Origin: Chryseobacterium polytrichastri
GTDB lineage: Bacteria; Bacteroidota; Bacteroidia; Flavobacteriales; Weeksellaceae
DNA length: 64,000 nt
NCBI RefSeq assembly: GCF_900142445.1
Contig: NZ_FRAV01000004.1
Span: 124,001-188,000 of the forward strand
Reading direction: 5' to 3'
The stretch's first letter is position 1, and every line of letters begins with the position of its first letter. A program made the position numbers and the translations under genes. The notes beneath the pieces are model-generated. The model was not told where the DNA came from. It saw only the letters and a program-made list of their open reading frames with translations, and did not search any database. Positions 41,453-49,949 of this stretch are shown piece by piece.

Positions 41453-43123
41453 ATGTGTGGAATCGTATGTTTGTTTGATGCAAAACAAAAAACTGAGGTA
41501 TTAAGACCTCAGGTATTAGAAATGTCAAAAAAAATCCGTCATAGAGGTCCGGATTGGAGTGGCGTATTTCAAAATGAAAAAATAATTTTCTCTCACGAAA
41601 GACTTGCCATTGTAGATCCTACTTCAGGAAAGCAACCTTTATTTACAAAAGACGGAAACGTTGTGTTAGCAGTAAACGGAGAGATCTATAACCATAGAGA
41701 ATTAAAAAAGGAGTTTCCTGATTATGAATTTCAGACTGAATCTGATTGTGAAGTCATTCTAGCGCTTTACAGAAAATACGGAGAGAGTTTTATAGAAAAA
41801 CTAAACGGAATTTTTGCTTTTTCACTTTACGACATTGAAAATGATGTGTATCTGATTGCCCGCGACCATATGGGAATTTGTCCGCTATATCAAGGATGGG
41901 ATAAAAACGGCAACTATTATGTAGCTTCAGAATTAAAAGCATTGGAAGGTATTTGTAAAACCATTGAAACTTTTTTACCGGGACATTTTGTTTTCAGTAA
42001 ACAAGGAAGCGAGCTTCAACAATGGTACAAGAGAGACTGGGAAAGCTTTGACAATGTTAAAGATAATGAAACGGATATTTCAAAAATAAGAAAAGGACTT
42101 GAAGACGCTGTTCACAGACAATTGATGAGTGATGTTCCTTATGGAGTACTTTTATCAGGAGGTTTAGATTCATCTGTAATTTCTGCTATTACGGCAAAAT
42201 TTGCCCGACAAAGAATTGAAAGCGGCGATACACAGGAAGCTTGGTATCCAAGATTACACAGTTTCGCGGTAGGTTTGGTAGGTTCGCCAGATTTGATTGC
42301 AGCAAAAAAAGCAGCAGAACATATTGGGTCTATTCACCATGAGGTTAATTTTACCGTTCAAGAGGGCCTAGATGCTATTCGTGATGTAATCTATCATTTG
42401 GAAACTTATGATGTAACGACAATTCGCGCGTCTACCCCAATGTATCTTTTAGCAAGAGTCATCAAATCTATGGGGATAAAAATGGTACTTTCCGGTGAAG
42501 GTTCTGATGAATTATTCGGTGGATATTTATATTTCCATAAAGCACCGAACGCAAAAGAATTCCATGATGAAACAGTTAGAAAATTAGGAAAACTTCACCT
42601 TTACGATTGCTTGAGAGCCAACAAAGCATTAATGAGCTGGGGAATTGAAGGCCGTGTTCCTTTCTTAGATAAAGAATTTATGGATATTGCCATGGCCGTT
42701 AATCCGAAAGATAAAATGATTAACGTTTCCGAAGGAAAGATTGAAAAATGGGTATTAAGAAAAGCTTTCGAAGATTTACTTCCTGAATCTATTGCATGGA
42801 GACAGAAAGAACAGTTTTCAGACGGAGTAGGTTATTCATGGATCGACACCTTAAAAGAAGTGGCCGAAAAAGAAGTGTCTGACGAAATGATGACGAATGC
42901 AAAATTCAGATTCCCATTAAACACTCCTCAAAACAAAGAAGAATACCGTTACAGAACAATTTTTGAAGAGCATTTCCCAAGTGAAACAGCTGCTGCCACC
43001 GTTCCGTCTGTACCATCTGTTGCATGTTCTACTCCAATTGCGTTGGAATGGGATGAGGCTTTCAAAAAAATGAATGATCCAAGTGGAAGATCTATTAAGG
43101 TTCATGAAACTTCTTATGAATAA
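41453..43123 (+). CDS. asnB: Asparagine synthetase B (glutamine-hydrolysing)
   Basis: AsnB makes asparagine from aspartate, ATP and glutamine-derived ammonia. The 556-residue protein begins MCGIVCLFD, with Cys2 as the glutaminase nucleophile once Met1 is removed. The N-terminal glutaminase domain (about 1-190) shows RHRGPDWSG and NGEIYNH. The C-terminal synthetase domain has the ATP pyrophosphatase loop LLSGGLDSSV and SGEGSDELFGGYLYFHKAP. Length matches the E. coli enzyme (554). It is monocistronic with its own promoter. Confidence 0.97.
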   Translation: MCGIVCLFDAKQKTEVLRPQVLEMSKKIRHRGPDWSGVFQNEKIIFSHERLAIVDPTSGKQPLFTKDGNVVLAVNGEIYNHRELKKEFPDYEFQTESDCEVILALYRKYGESFIEKLNGIFAFSLYDIENDVYLIARDHMGICPLYQGWDKNGNYYVASELKALEGICKTIETFLPGHFVFSKQGSELQQWYKRDWESFDNVKDNETDISKIRKGLEDAVHRQLMSDVPYGVLLSGGLDSSVISAITAKFARQRIESGDTQEAWYPRLHSFAVGLVGSPDLIAAKKAAEHIGSIHHEVNFTVQEGLDAIRDVIYHLETYDVTTIRASTPMYLLARVIKSMGIKMVLSGEGSDELFGGYLYFHKAPNAKEFHDETVRKLGKLHLYDCLRANKALMSWGIEGRVPFLDKEFMDIAMAVNPKDKMINVSEGKIEKWVLRKAFEDLLPESIAWRQKEQFSDGVGYSWIDTLKEVAEKEVSDEMMTNAKFRFPLNTPQNKEEYRYRTIFEEHFPSETAAATVPSVPSVACSTPIALEWDEAFKKMNDPSGRSIKVHETSYE

Positions 43124-43125
43124 AA

Positions 43126-43195
43126 GGGTTTAGAGTTTAGGGAAAATAAAGTTTAAAACTGTAAGCTAAAAAACTTATTCCTAAGCCCTAAATCC
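43126..43195. repeat. Imperfect inverted repeat after asnB
   Basis: GGGTTTAGAGTTTAGG (43126-43141) and CCTAAGCCCTAAATCC (43180-43195) are complementary at 13 of 16 bases around a 38-bp spacer. It looks like an extragenic palindromic repeat and could also end asnB transcripts. Confidence 0.5.
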
Positions 43196-43311
43196 TATTA
43201 CCTAACAATAAAATTTATCAATCCTGTAGCAATACAGGATTTTCTTTTGAATAACCAATAATAAATTGATATAAATTAACTGACAATCAAAAATATTATC
43301 TAATAAATAAT

Positions 43312-43319
43312 TATATTTG
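43312..43319 (+). promoter_or_regulatory. -7 promoter word (TATATTTG)
   Basis: An exact word lies 26 nt before the secreted hypothetical gene at 43346. Confidence 0.5.
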
Positions 43320-43345
43320 GAAAACGAAAAATCAATTTTATAAAA

Positions 43346-44158
43346 ATGAGAAGAACCCTTACTATCTTTTTTGCTTTATTATCTATAACTTTTACCTTCG
43401 GACAAGGTAAATTTGGTAAATATCTTAACTCAAAAAAACTTGCTTTAACGTACAAAACCGTAAAGGATAATGAAAAGGATGACTATTATCAACAATTTTA
43501 CTGGTTGGCAAAAGCTGAACAATTAAAAACATACCCTCACCTTAAAGATGTAAAACCTAAGGTTCTGTATGAGTTTGTGAAAAAAGTAAACCCTCAGAAT
43601 CCAACTAAAAAACTAGATGAAAGAGGTAAAGAATTAAGAGCAACAGCTGAATTATCTTTAAATCAATATTTTAAAAATAAAAATTTCGAGAATAACAATG
43701 TCTTAATGTTAAACCTGGAGACTTATTGTGATCCTTCTCAAGGGGAATACTTCACCAAAGTAGATCCTGAAAAAATTAAAGAATTGGTACCAAAAGAATT
43801 ATTTGCATTCAACTCTTTAAACAAGAAAACTCAGGAAGAGAAGACTTATTATCTTTGGATCAACAAGAAAAAAGATGATTTCAACATTGTAGACATCATT
43901 CCTGTAGAAAAAGAAAACAAAGCTTTCTATGCAAGATTGAAACAATATCTACCTAGTTACAAATTCTCTAAATATGTACCTTCAGTTAAAAAAGGAACTA
44001 AAACAGACAAAACAGATGTAGATTATTACTATATCATGCCTTTTGAACAGAATACTGATAATATTGAATACAAAACAACGGATTTCAAAACTTATGAGCT
44101 TAGCCAATACCGAAAAGCTGGTGAAGAATGGAAAGGAGTAGAAAAGCCTAGAAAATAA
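43346..44158 (+). CDS. Secreted hypothetical protein, 270 aa
   Basis: A Sec signal peptide (MRRTLTIFFALLSITFTFGQ) precedes a strongly charged, Lys- and Glu-rich mature chain of about 250 residues with many Tyr and Phe, no membrane segment and a single Cys (ETYCDPSQGEY). I do not recognise the family. Alternating short helices and strands (for example DYYYIMPFEQNTDNIEYKTTDFKTYELSQYRK near the end) suggest a folded periplasmic protein. It has its own promoter and terminator and no functional link to its neighbours. Confidence 0.72.
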   Translation: MRRTLTIFFALLSITFTFGQGKFGKYLNSKKLALTYKTVKDNEKDDYYQQFYWLAKAEQLKTYPHLKDVKPKVLYEFVKKVNPQNPTKKLDERGKELRATAELSLNQYFKNKNFENNNVLMLNLETYCDPSQGEYFTKVDPEKIKELVPKELFAFNSLNKKTQEEKTYYLWINKKKDDFNIVDIIPVEKENKAFYARLKQYLPSYKFSKYVPSVKKGTKTDKTDVDYYYIMPFEQNTDNIEYKTTDFKTYELSQYRKAGEEWKGVEKPRK

Positions 44159-44161
44159 ATT

Positions 44162-44196
44162 AAAAAGTCTTGTGAAATATCGCAAGACTTTTTTAA
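44162..44196 (+). terminator. Terminator of the 43346 gene
   Basis: A stem of about 14 bp (core AAAAAGTCTTG with CAAGACTTTTT, loop AATA, one G-U) followed by T-rich DNA starts 3 nt past the stop. Confidence 0.8.
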
Positions 44197-44294
44197 TTTT
44201 ATATGGATTTCTTTATCTAAAGAAAAGGCTGCAGATATTGCAGTATTCTTTTTAACCCCAAATCCACTAGAAAATTAAAATTCTAGCCCCACAA

Positions 44295-45698
44295 ATGTCT
44301 GAAATAAGTTCGTCACAAACACAAGTAAAAAAAGTCTTACCACTGATTCTTGCCACTGCGATTTTCATGCAGATGTTGGATTCTACAATCTTAAATACCT
44401 CTTTGCCTTCCATAGCAAAAGACTTGGAGGAGTCTCCTCTCAACATGCAGAACGCTATTATTAGTTATGTTCTCACATTAGCGGTCTTCATGCCGGCAAG
44501 TGGTTTTTTAGCAGATCGTTTTGGAACAAAAAAGGTTTTTATTGTTTCACTGATACTTTTCAGTCTGGGTTCATTTTTTTGCGCTATTTCACAAAACCTT
44601 ACGCAACTGGTAATCTCAAGAGTATTACAAGGCGTTGGAGGAAGCTTGATGACACCTGTAGGTAAATTAGCTTTAATTAAAACTTTCGACAAAAACGAAT
44701 TATTAAAAGCGATGAACTTCGCCATTATTCCTGCATTAATCGGCCCTGTTTTAGGTCCTTTGGTTGGAGGCTATATGGTAGATTATCTTTCATGGCACTG
44801 GATTTTTTTAATTAATATTCCCTTTGGAATCATAGGAATTGTTTTAGGCGTAAAATATATGCCTAATTATAAATCTGAGGATGTAGATTTCGACTTAAAA
44901 GGCTTCATGATCTTTGCAGCAGCCTCTCTTCTACTTTCAATTTCATTAGAGCTTTTTGGGGATCTTCAAAATACAACCCCCGTTTTAGTGGTATTTATTT
45001 TAGGCTTTCTTTTCTTATATTATTACTACAAACATGCAAAAAAAAGCGGGAATCCAATTTTCCCACTAGACCTTTTCCAGGTAAGAACATTTCGGGTAGG
45101 CGTTGTAGGAAATCTGGCAACACGATTAGGAATCAGTGCTATTCCATTATTACTCCCTTTAATGATTCAGATTGCGTACAAACAATCAGCCGTAACTTCT
45201 GGGTGGATCATCGCTCCAATGGCAGTAACCGCCATGTTTGGAAAATCATATGTTATTAAAATTCTAGATACCTTTGGCTATCGAAAAACACTGATGGTCA
45301 ACACCTTCATCATTGGAACTTTGATTTGCCTATTAGCCATTCCAAACATTCACACTTCATTATACTGGTTTGTCCCGATTATTGCGGTGTTGGGATTCTT
45401 TAATTCAATACAATTCACCTCAATGAATACCATTTCTATTGCAGATCTTCGAAACTTCCAGACAAGCAGCGGAAACTCTCTAGTATCCGTTAATCAACAA
45501 CTTGCCATTGGATTTGGGATCGCATTTGGTTTAATTGTTTTAAAATTATATGAAAATACAGATCTCATTGAAGGAGAAATTCATAATGCATTCCGATATA
45601 CATTTCTTACCGTGGGAATTTTAACCATCATATCAGGATTTGTTTTCAGAAGACTGCATATTTCTGATGGAAAAAACATGAAATCGAAGGAGGAATAA
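44295..45698 (+). CDS. MFS transporter, DHA2 (EmrB/QacA-like) drug:H+ antiporter
   Basis: The 467-residue inner-membrane protein belongs to the DHA2 drug-exporter group. It has many hydrophobic helices (12-14), motif A-like DRFGTKKVF in the loop between helices 2 and 3, TM1 with FMQMLDSTILNTSLPSIA, and motif C-like ALIGPVLGPLVGGYMVD. It likely exports toxic amphiphiles with a proton gradient. No EmrA-like adaptor or TolC gene is adjacent. Substrates are unknown. Confidence 0.93.
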   Translation: MSEISSSQTQVKKVLPLILATAIFMQMLDSTILNTSLPSIAKDLEESPLNMQNAIISYVLTLAVFMPASGFLADRFGTKKVFIVSLILFSLGSFFCAISQNLTQLVISRVLQGVGGSLMTPVGKLALIKTFDKNELLKAMNFAIIPALIGPVLGPLVGGYMVDYLSWHWIFLINIPFGIIGIVLGVKYMPNYKSEDVDFDLKGFMIFAAASLLLSISLELFGDLQNTTPVLVVFILGFLFLYYYYKHAKKSGNPIFPLDLFQVRTFRVGVVGNLATRLGISAIPLLLPLMIQIAYKQSAVTSGWIIAPMAVTAMFGKSYVIKILDTFGYRKTLMVNTFIIGTLICLLAIPNIHTSLYWFVPIIAVLGFFNSIQFTSMNTISIADLRNFQTSSGNSLVSVNQQLAIGFGIAFGLIVLKLYENTDLIEGEIHNAFRYTFLTVGILTIISGFVFRRLHISDGKNMKSKEE

Positions 45699-45850
45699 AA
45701 TTTTAGATTGCATCAATTATAGTTTATATTTTTTGGAACCGTTTCACAACGTAGAACTAGCTTTACTCTTTTTTATTATTTGAAGCTATTTCGGGTAAGC
45801 ACAAAGTTTGTCATCCCGCAGAAATCTAGACTCGAATCTTTCCACACAAT

Positions 45851-45883
45851 AAACCTAACAGGTTTTGAAAACCTGTTAGGTTT
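45851..45883. repeat. Long perfect palindrome (CCTAACAGGTTTT type)
   Basis: AAACCTAACAGGTTTT (45851-45866) and its exact complement (45868-45883) are separated by one base. This palindrome is common between genes in Bacteroidetes. It may end transcripts of the exporter gene. Confidence 0.7.
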
Positions 45884-45987
45884 GGCGAAGCACTAAAAAA
45901 ATATTTTTCAACCTCTCATTTTTACTTTTTTCACCACAACAAATGCACTACTTATCACAGGTCAATGCATTTGATTTTTAACTTTAA

Positions 45988-45995
45988 TAATTTTG
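45988..45995 (+). promoter_or_regulatory. -7 promoter word (TAATTTTG) of the first pirin gene
   Basis: An exact word lies 22 nt before the ATG at 46018. Confidence 0.5.
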
Positions 45996-46017
45996 CCTAT
46001 ATAAAATCAACAATATT

Positions 46018-46893
46018 ATGGCAACTAAAAAAGTAGAAATAGTAATATCTCCAAAACCTGCACATTTCGTGGGTGACGGTTTTAGGGTGCATAATTTTAT
46101 TCCGGGTGTACAAGGATTGGATATGAAAAGAATGGATCCTTTCATTTTACTCGACTATAACTCAAAATTTCATTTTAATGGAACGGAAACTCCTAGAGGA
46201 GTTGGCGTACATCCTCACAGAGGTTTTGAAACCGTAACGATAGCCTATCAAGGTAGAGTTGAACATCACGACAGCGCAGGAGGAGGAGGAATTATTGGTG
46301 AAGGCGATGTACAATGGATGACTGCTGCAAAAGGAGTTCTTCACAAAGAATATCATGAAACTGAATGGGCAAAAACCGGTGGTATTTTCCAAATGGTTCA
46401 GCTTTGGGTAAATCTTCCTTCAGTATATAAAATGAGCTGCCCAAAATACCAGGCGATCAAAAATTCCGATATGGAAAAAGTAGACCTTGGGGATAACGGA
46501 TTTATTGAAATCATTGCCGGAGAATACAACGGTCATAAAGGTCCTGCCTTTACGTACAGTCCGGTTCATATGATGAATGCAAAATTAAAGTCAGGAGGAA
46601 AAGCAGATTTCAATTTCCCCGCTAACTTCAATACCGCAGCGCTGGTTGTGGAAGGAAGTATTATCATAAACGGTGAACAAAAAGCACCATCAGATCATTT
46701 GGTCTTATTCCAAAACGAAGGAGAAACTTTTACGATAGAAGCATCTGAAGATTCAATTCTATTAATCATCAGCGGAATGCCTTTAGACGAACCTATTTAT
46801 CCACACGGACCTTTTGTAATGAATTCAAAAGAAGAAATTATGCAGGCTTTTGAGGATTATAACTTGGGAAGATTTGGGTATTTGGCAGATTAA
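46018..46893 (+). CDS. Pirin family protein (first copy)
   Basis: The 291-residue bicupin has the metal site of pirins in the N-terminal cupin: His65 and His67 (GVHPHRGFETVTIA), then His109 and Glu111 (VLHKEYHE). Pirins bind iron and either act as quercetin-type dioxygenases or sense redox state. The C-terminal cupin lacks metal ligands, as usual. It is 400 bp upstream of a second, distinct pirin gene; the gap is filled by an inverted-repeat element. It is probably a separate transcript. Confidence 0.93.
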   Translation: MATKKVEIVISPKPAHFVGDGFRVHNFIPGVQGLDMKRMDPFILLDYNSKFHFNGTETPRGVGVHPHRGFETVTIAYQGRVEHHDSAGGGGIIGEGDVQWMTAAKGVLHKEYHETEWAKTGGIFQMVQLWVNLPSVYKMSCPKYQAIKNSDMEKVDLGDNGFIEIIAGEYNGHKGPAFTYSPVHMMNAKLKSGGKADFNFPANFNTAALVVEGSIIINGEQKAPSDHLVLFQNEGETFTIEASEDSILLIISGMPLDEPIYPHGPFVMNSKEEIMQAFEDYNLGRFGYLAD

Positions 46894-46926
46894 TTTTTAA
46901 TTATTTCGTAACTTTACTATTGAGTC

Positions 46927-47189
46927 GTTGGGCAAACGCGAAGACGCAATGTTAATTGAAAACTCATTATTTTAAGACACAAAGATTTTATCTTCGATAA
47001 AATTGATTAGGTATAAAAGTACCATCTATTTATCATTTCGTAAGAATCTTAATCTCGCAAATAAAGCAGCATCGAGATTCCTCCGGAATGGAAAGTTTGA
47101 TGGAAAGTAAAGAAATGAAAAATCTATAATTTTCTTGCGCCTTAAAACAAAATAATAAAAAATTCTTTGCGCCTTTGCGTTTATCCAAC
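46927..47189. mobile_element. Non-coding inverted-repeat element with nested arms (GCG type, 263 bp)
   Basis: The outer arms (46927-46951, core AAACGCGAAGACGCAATG, and 47165-47189, core CTTTGCGCCTTTGCGTTT) match at 20 of 25 bases when inverted. Inner arms TTTTAAGACACAAAGATTTT (46970-46989) and 47128-47147 match at 14 of 20. The middle has an extragenic repeat fragment (47074-47090) and no gene. It lies between two pirin genes. It resembles a gene-less version of the GxxExxY-type elements with a different end sequence. Confidence 0.45.
47074..47090. repeat. Extragenic repeat fragment GAGATTCCTCCGGAATG
   Basis: This segment, with ATTCC/GGAAT arms, is typical of an extragenic repeat family; it lies inside the inverted-repeat element. 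Confidence 0.4.
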
Positions 47190-47296
47190 AATTAAAACAT
47201 AAAAATTCAATCAACTTTAATTTTCATTAAAGTATCATAAGCGTTGAAAATATTAATTACATTAGCGTAAACAAAATTGAAAAAAATACTTTAGCC

Positions 47297-48199
47297 ATGT
47301 CAAACATTGGACTTATAATTGAAGAAAAATCAGCAGATATAGGAAATTTTTTAGTGGGAAGACTCTTGCCTTTCCGTGAAAAAAGAGCAGTTGGACCCTT
47401 TGTTTTTATTGACCATATGGGACCTTCTGAATTAAAAGATTATCAAAATCTTGATGTTCCACCTCATCCTCATATCGGACTTTCAACATTAACTTATCTC
47501 TTAGAAGGATCAATTTTCCACAGAGACAGTATCGGAAGCGCTCTTGAAATAAAACCAGGCGCTGTAAATTGGATGACTGCCGGAAAAGGCGTTGTACATT
47601 CAGAAAGAACCCCTGAATATTTAAGACATACCGATAAAAAGCTTCACGGATTTCAGATCTGGGTAGGCCTTCCAAAGCATTTAGAGCAAAGTGAACCTAC
47701 GTTTCATCATATTGAAGCAGATCAACTTCCTCTTTGGGAAGAAGGTGATATTCAATATAAACTTATTGCAGGAGAAGCTTTTGGAAAAACATCTCCGGTT
47801 CCTGTTCACAGTAAACTGTTTTTTATTGAAATTAAAACGAAAACTGCTCAAAAAATAAGCATCGGAAAAGATCTTTATGGTGAAGCAGCCATGTATGTTT
47901 TGGATGGAACGGTAACTACAGACGGAAATTCTTACGGCTCGAAGCAATTAATGATCGCAAAAAATACCAATCTTTGCGAATTTGAAATGAGCGAAAACGG
48001 AACCGTTTATCTTTTCGGAGGTGAGCCTTTTGATGAAGAGCGCTTTATATTCTGGAATTTCGTAAATTCAAACAAGGAAGTCATTGATGAAGCAAAAGTA
48101 AATTGGAACGACCAAAACCATGATGCTTTTCCTTTAGTTCCTGGTGACGAAGACGAATACGTTCCACTTCCTAAAGCTATTTTAAATAGAAAACCTTAG
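47297..48199 (+). CDS. Pirin family protein (second copy)
   Basis: The 300-residue bicupin carries the pirin metal ligands His57, His59 (PPHPHIGLSTLTYLLEG), His101 and Glu103 (GVVHSERTPE), at almost the same numbers as in human pirin (56, 58, 101, 103). It differs clearly from the first pirin, so this is not a recent duplication. It heads a run of six genes with gaps of 22, -1, 1, -1 and 1 nt, so it is probably the first gene of a redox-stress operon. The ATG at 47297 directly follows TACTTTAG, a -7-like word with one mismatch. Confidence 0.92.
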   Translation: MSNIGLIIEEKSADIGNFLVGRLLPFREKRAVGPFVFIDHMGPSELKDYQNLDVPPHPHIGLSTLTYLLEGSIFHRDSIGSALEIKPGAVNWMTAGKGVVHSERTPEYLRHTDKKLHGFQIWVGLPKHLEQSEPTFHHIEADQLPLWEEGDIQYKLIAGEAFGKTSPVPVHSKLFFIEIKTKTAQKISIGKDLYGEAAMYVLDGTVTTDGNSYGSKQLMIAKNTNLCEFEMSENGTVYLFGGEPFDEERFIFWNFVNSNKEVIDEAKVNWNDQNHDAFPLVPGDEDEYVPLPKAILNRKP

Positions 48200-48221
48200 G
48201 AAAAACAATAAAAAATATACG

Positions 48222-48755
48222 ATGAAAATATTAGCATTTGCAGGAAGCACCTCTTCCACTTCAATTAATAGAGAATTGGTAAAATTTGTTTTGAAAGATT
48301 TTCAGGATGAAGAAATTAATTTAATTGACCTTAATGATTTCACGATGCCTACCTTCTCTATCGATCTCGAAAAGAAAGGTTTTCCGGATGAAGCGCACAA
48401 TTTTTTAAAACAAATAGAAGAATGTGATGTAATCATTTGTTCTCTTGCAGAGCATAACAGATCTTATAGTGCTGCTTTTAAAAATGTTTTCGACTGGGCT
48501 TCAAGGATTAACGTTAAAGTTTTTCAAAACAAGCCGATGCTCTTGATGAGCACTTCTCCCGGAGGATATGGTGGCGGCAATGTAATGAACACTGCCAAGA
48601 CCTTCTTTCCTCAATTTGCAGCAGATGTAAAAGACACTTTTTCTCTGTCTAAATTTTACGAAAACTTTGATATGGAAAGCGGGGTCATCAATCCTGATAT
48701 GCTAAAAGAATTAAAAGGTAAAATAGAAAATTTTAAAATTCAGGTTAAAAACTAA
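48222..48755 (+). CDS. NADPH-dependent FMN reductase family protein
   Basis: The 177-residue flavodoxin-like protein has the FMN phosphate loop AGSTSSTSINRELV at its N-terminus, SLAEHNRSYSAAFKNVFDWASR in the middle and LMSTSPGGYGGGNVM around the flavin edge. Such proteins reduce quinones or azo compounds with NAD(P)H by two electrons, avoiding semiquinones. It lies 22 nt after the pirin gene, and its last base is the first base of the next start codon. A role in quinone or electrophile defence is inferred from the operon. Confidence 0.9.
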   Translation: MKILAFAGSTSSTSINRELVKFVLKDFQDEEINLIDLNDFTMPTFSIDLEKKGFPDEAHNFLKQIEECDVIICSLAEHNRSYSAAFKNVFDWASRINVKVFQNKPMLLMSTSPGGYGGGNVMNTAKTFFPQFAADVKDTFSLSKFYENFDMESGVINPDMLKELKGKIENFKIQVKN

Positions 48756-49333
48756 TGACAAAAGGAAGATTAGAGGCTTTCAGTGACGGTGTTCTAGCCG
48801 TTATTATTACAATTATGGTGCTTGAATTAAAAGTACCGGAAGGAAATAATTGGGAAAGTTTGAAACCTCTTATTCCAAAGTTTTTGGCTTATATTTTCAG
48901 TTTTCTGTATATCGGAATTTATTGGAACAACCATCATCATTTGTTTCAGGCTGTAAAAAAAGTGAACGGAAGTATTCTTTGGGCCAATCTTCATTTGTTG
49001 TTCTGGCTTTCATTAATGCCCGTCGCAACAGAGTGGATCGGAGAAACTCATTTTGCCAAAAATCCCGTAACAGTTTATGGCATAGGATTGATAATGTCCG
49101 GGATTGCGTATACCATTCTGGAAAATTTAATTATAAAAAATGAAGGCGAAAACTCGAAGATAAAAGAAGCCATATCTTCTAAATTTAAAGAGTATATGTC
49201 GATTATTTTTTATATTTCAGGGATCGTGACTTCGTTTTTTTATCCTTATATTGCAATAGGTTTTTATTACGCCTCTGCTTTATTATGGCTCATTCCCGAC
49301 AAAAGAATTGAAAAATCATTAAAAGAAGATTAG
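48755..49333 (+). CDS. TMEM175-family (DUF1211) potassium channel-like protein
   Basis: The 192-residue membrane protein has six predicted helices and begins with the family's pore signature, RLEAFSDGVLAVIITIMVLEL, whose FSDG and following Ile/Leu residues line the ion path in bacterial TMEM175 channels. Bacterial members form homotetramers conducting K+ in the inner membrane. The gene shares one base with the FMN reductase gene and is followed one base later by the YjdI gene. A K+ channel beside electrophile-defence genes recalls the logic of glutathione-gated K+ efflux, but that link is inference. Confidence 0.9.
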   Translation: MTKGRLEAFSDGVLAVIITIMVLELKVPEGNNWESLKPLIPKFLAYIFSFLYIGIYWNNHHHLFQAVKKVNGSILWANLHLLFWLSLMPVATEWIGETHFAKNPVTVYGIGLIMSGIAYTILENLIIKNEGENSKIKEAISSKFKEYMSIIFYISGIVTSFFYPYIAIGFYYASALLWLIPDKRIEKSLKED

Positions 49334-49334
49334 T

Positions 49335-49553
49335 ATGGAAACACACGAATACATCAATGGAGAAATCACTGTTATCTGGCAACCTCAAAAATGTATCCAT
49401 TCAACAGTTTGCGTGAAAACTCTTCCAAAAGTTTATAATCCAAAAGAAAGACCCTGGATAAAAGTTGAAAATGCAACTCCTCAGGAACTTAAAAATCAAA
49501 TAGACCTGTGCCCATCCGGAGCATTAAGTTATAAATTCAAGACACAACAATAA
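49335..49553 (+). CDS. YjdI-like (4Fe-4S) ferredoxin-type protein, 72 aa
   Basis: The 72-residue protein matches the YjdI family (single Fe-S cluster): Cys20 and Cys26 in QPQKCIHSTVCVKTLP, the phrase RPWIKVENATPQEL and Cys59 in DLCPSGALSYK. Three Cys are visible, so a [3Fe-4S] cluster or a fourth, non-Cys ligand is possible. It starts one base after the TMEM175 gene and its last base is the first of the OsmC gene. In E. coli yjdI neighbours yjdJ, a small acetyltransferase; here a similar acetyltransferase follows after OsmC. Confidence 0.88.
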   Translation: METHEYINGEITVIWQPQKCIHSTVCVKTLPKVYNPKERPWIKVENATPQELKNQIDLCPSGALSYKFKTQQ

Positions 49554-49948
49554 TGGGAGTAACCGTAAAAGCAGTTTTAGGAAAAGAAAAATATTACACT
49601 GAAGTAACGGCTGGTGAAAATCAACTGATTACAGATGAACCTGTAGATAAAGGTGGACAGAATAAAGGTTTCAATCCTTTTGAAATTCTGGCAACATCAC
49701 TGGCAAGTTGTACTGCAGCCACTTTAAAAATGTACATCGACAGAAAAGAATGGGCGGTTGAAGAAATACATGTAGAAGTAGAACTAGAAAATTATCCATT
49801 AACTAAAAGGGCGGTCTTCACGAGAAACATCAGTTTTGAAGGAACTATTGATGAAGAACAGCTAAAAAGGCTACATACCATTGCAGATGCTTGCCCCGTA
49901 CATAAATTATTAACAAACGATATAGAAATTCAAACCAAATATTCATAA
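49553..49948 (+). CDS. OsmC family peroxiredoxin-like protein
   Basis: The 131-residue protein has the two redox Cys of the OsmC/Ohr superfamily: Cys53 in TSLASCTAATLKMY and Cys114 in ADACPVHKLL. These reduce organic hydroperoxides by forming a disulfide. The YhfA/OsmC-like subgroup fits better than Ohr. It overlaps the YjdI gene by one base and is followed by the GNAT gene after one base, so all are one translational unit. Confidence 0.92.
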   Translation: MGVTVKAVLGKEKYYTEVTAGENQLITDEPVDKGGQNKGFNPFEILATSLASCTAATLKMYIDRKEWAVEEIHVEVELENYPLTKRAVFTRNISFEGTIDEEQLKRLHTIADACPVHKLLTNDIEIQTKYS

Positions 49949-49949
49949 T

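Larger units (their letters stand above)
45699..46017. other. Gene-free stretch of 319 bp with extragenic repeats
   Basis: It contains a fragment GTCATCCCGCAGAAATCTA (45810-45828), typical of an extragenic repeat end, the strong palindrome at 45851-45883, and the pirin promoter word near its right end. No gene is seen. Confidence 0.6.

Noticed and set aside
47026-47214. A 62-codon open frame on the minus strand between the pirin genes
   Set aside because: It lies inside the inverted-repeat element and reads repeat arms (ends in RNDK, typical of translated repeat DNA). No promoter word fits it.
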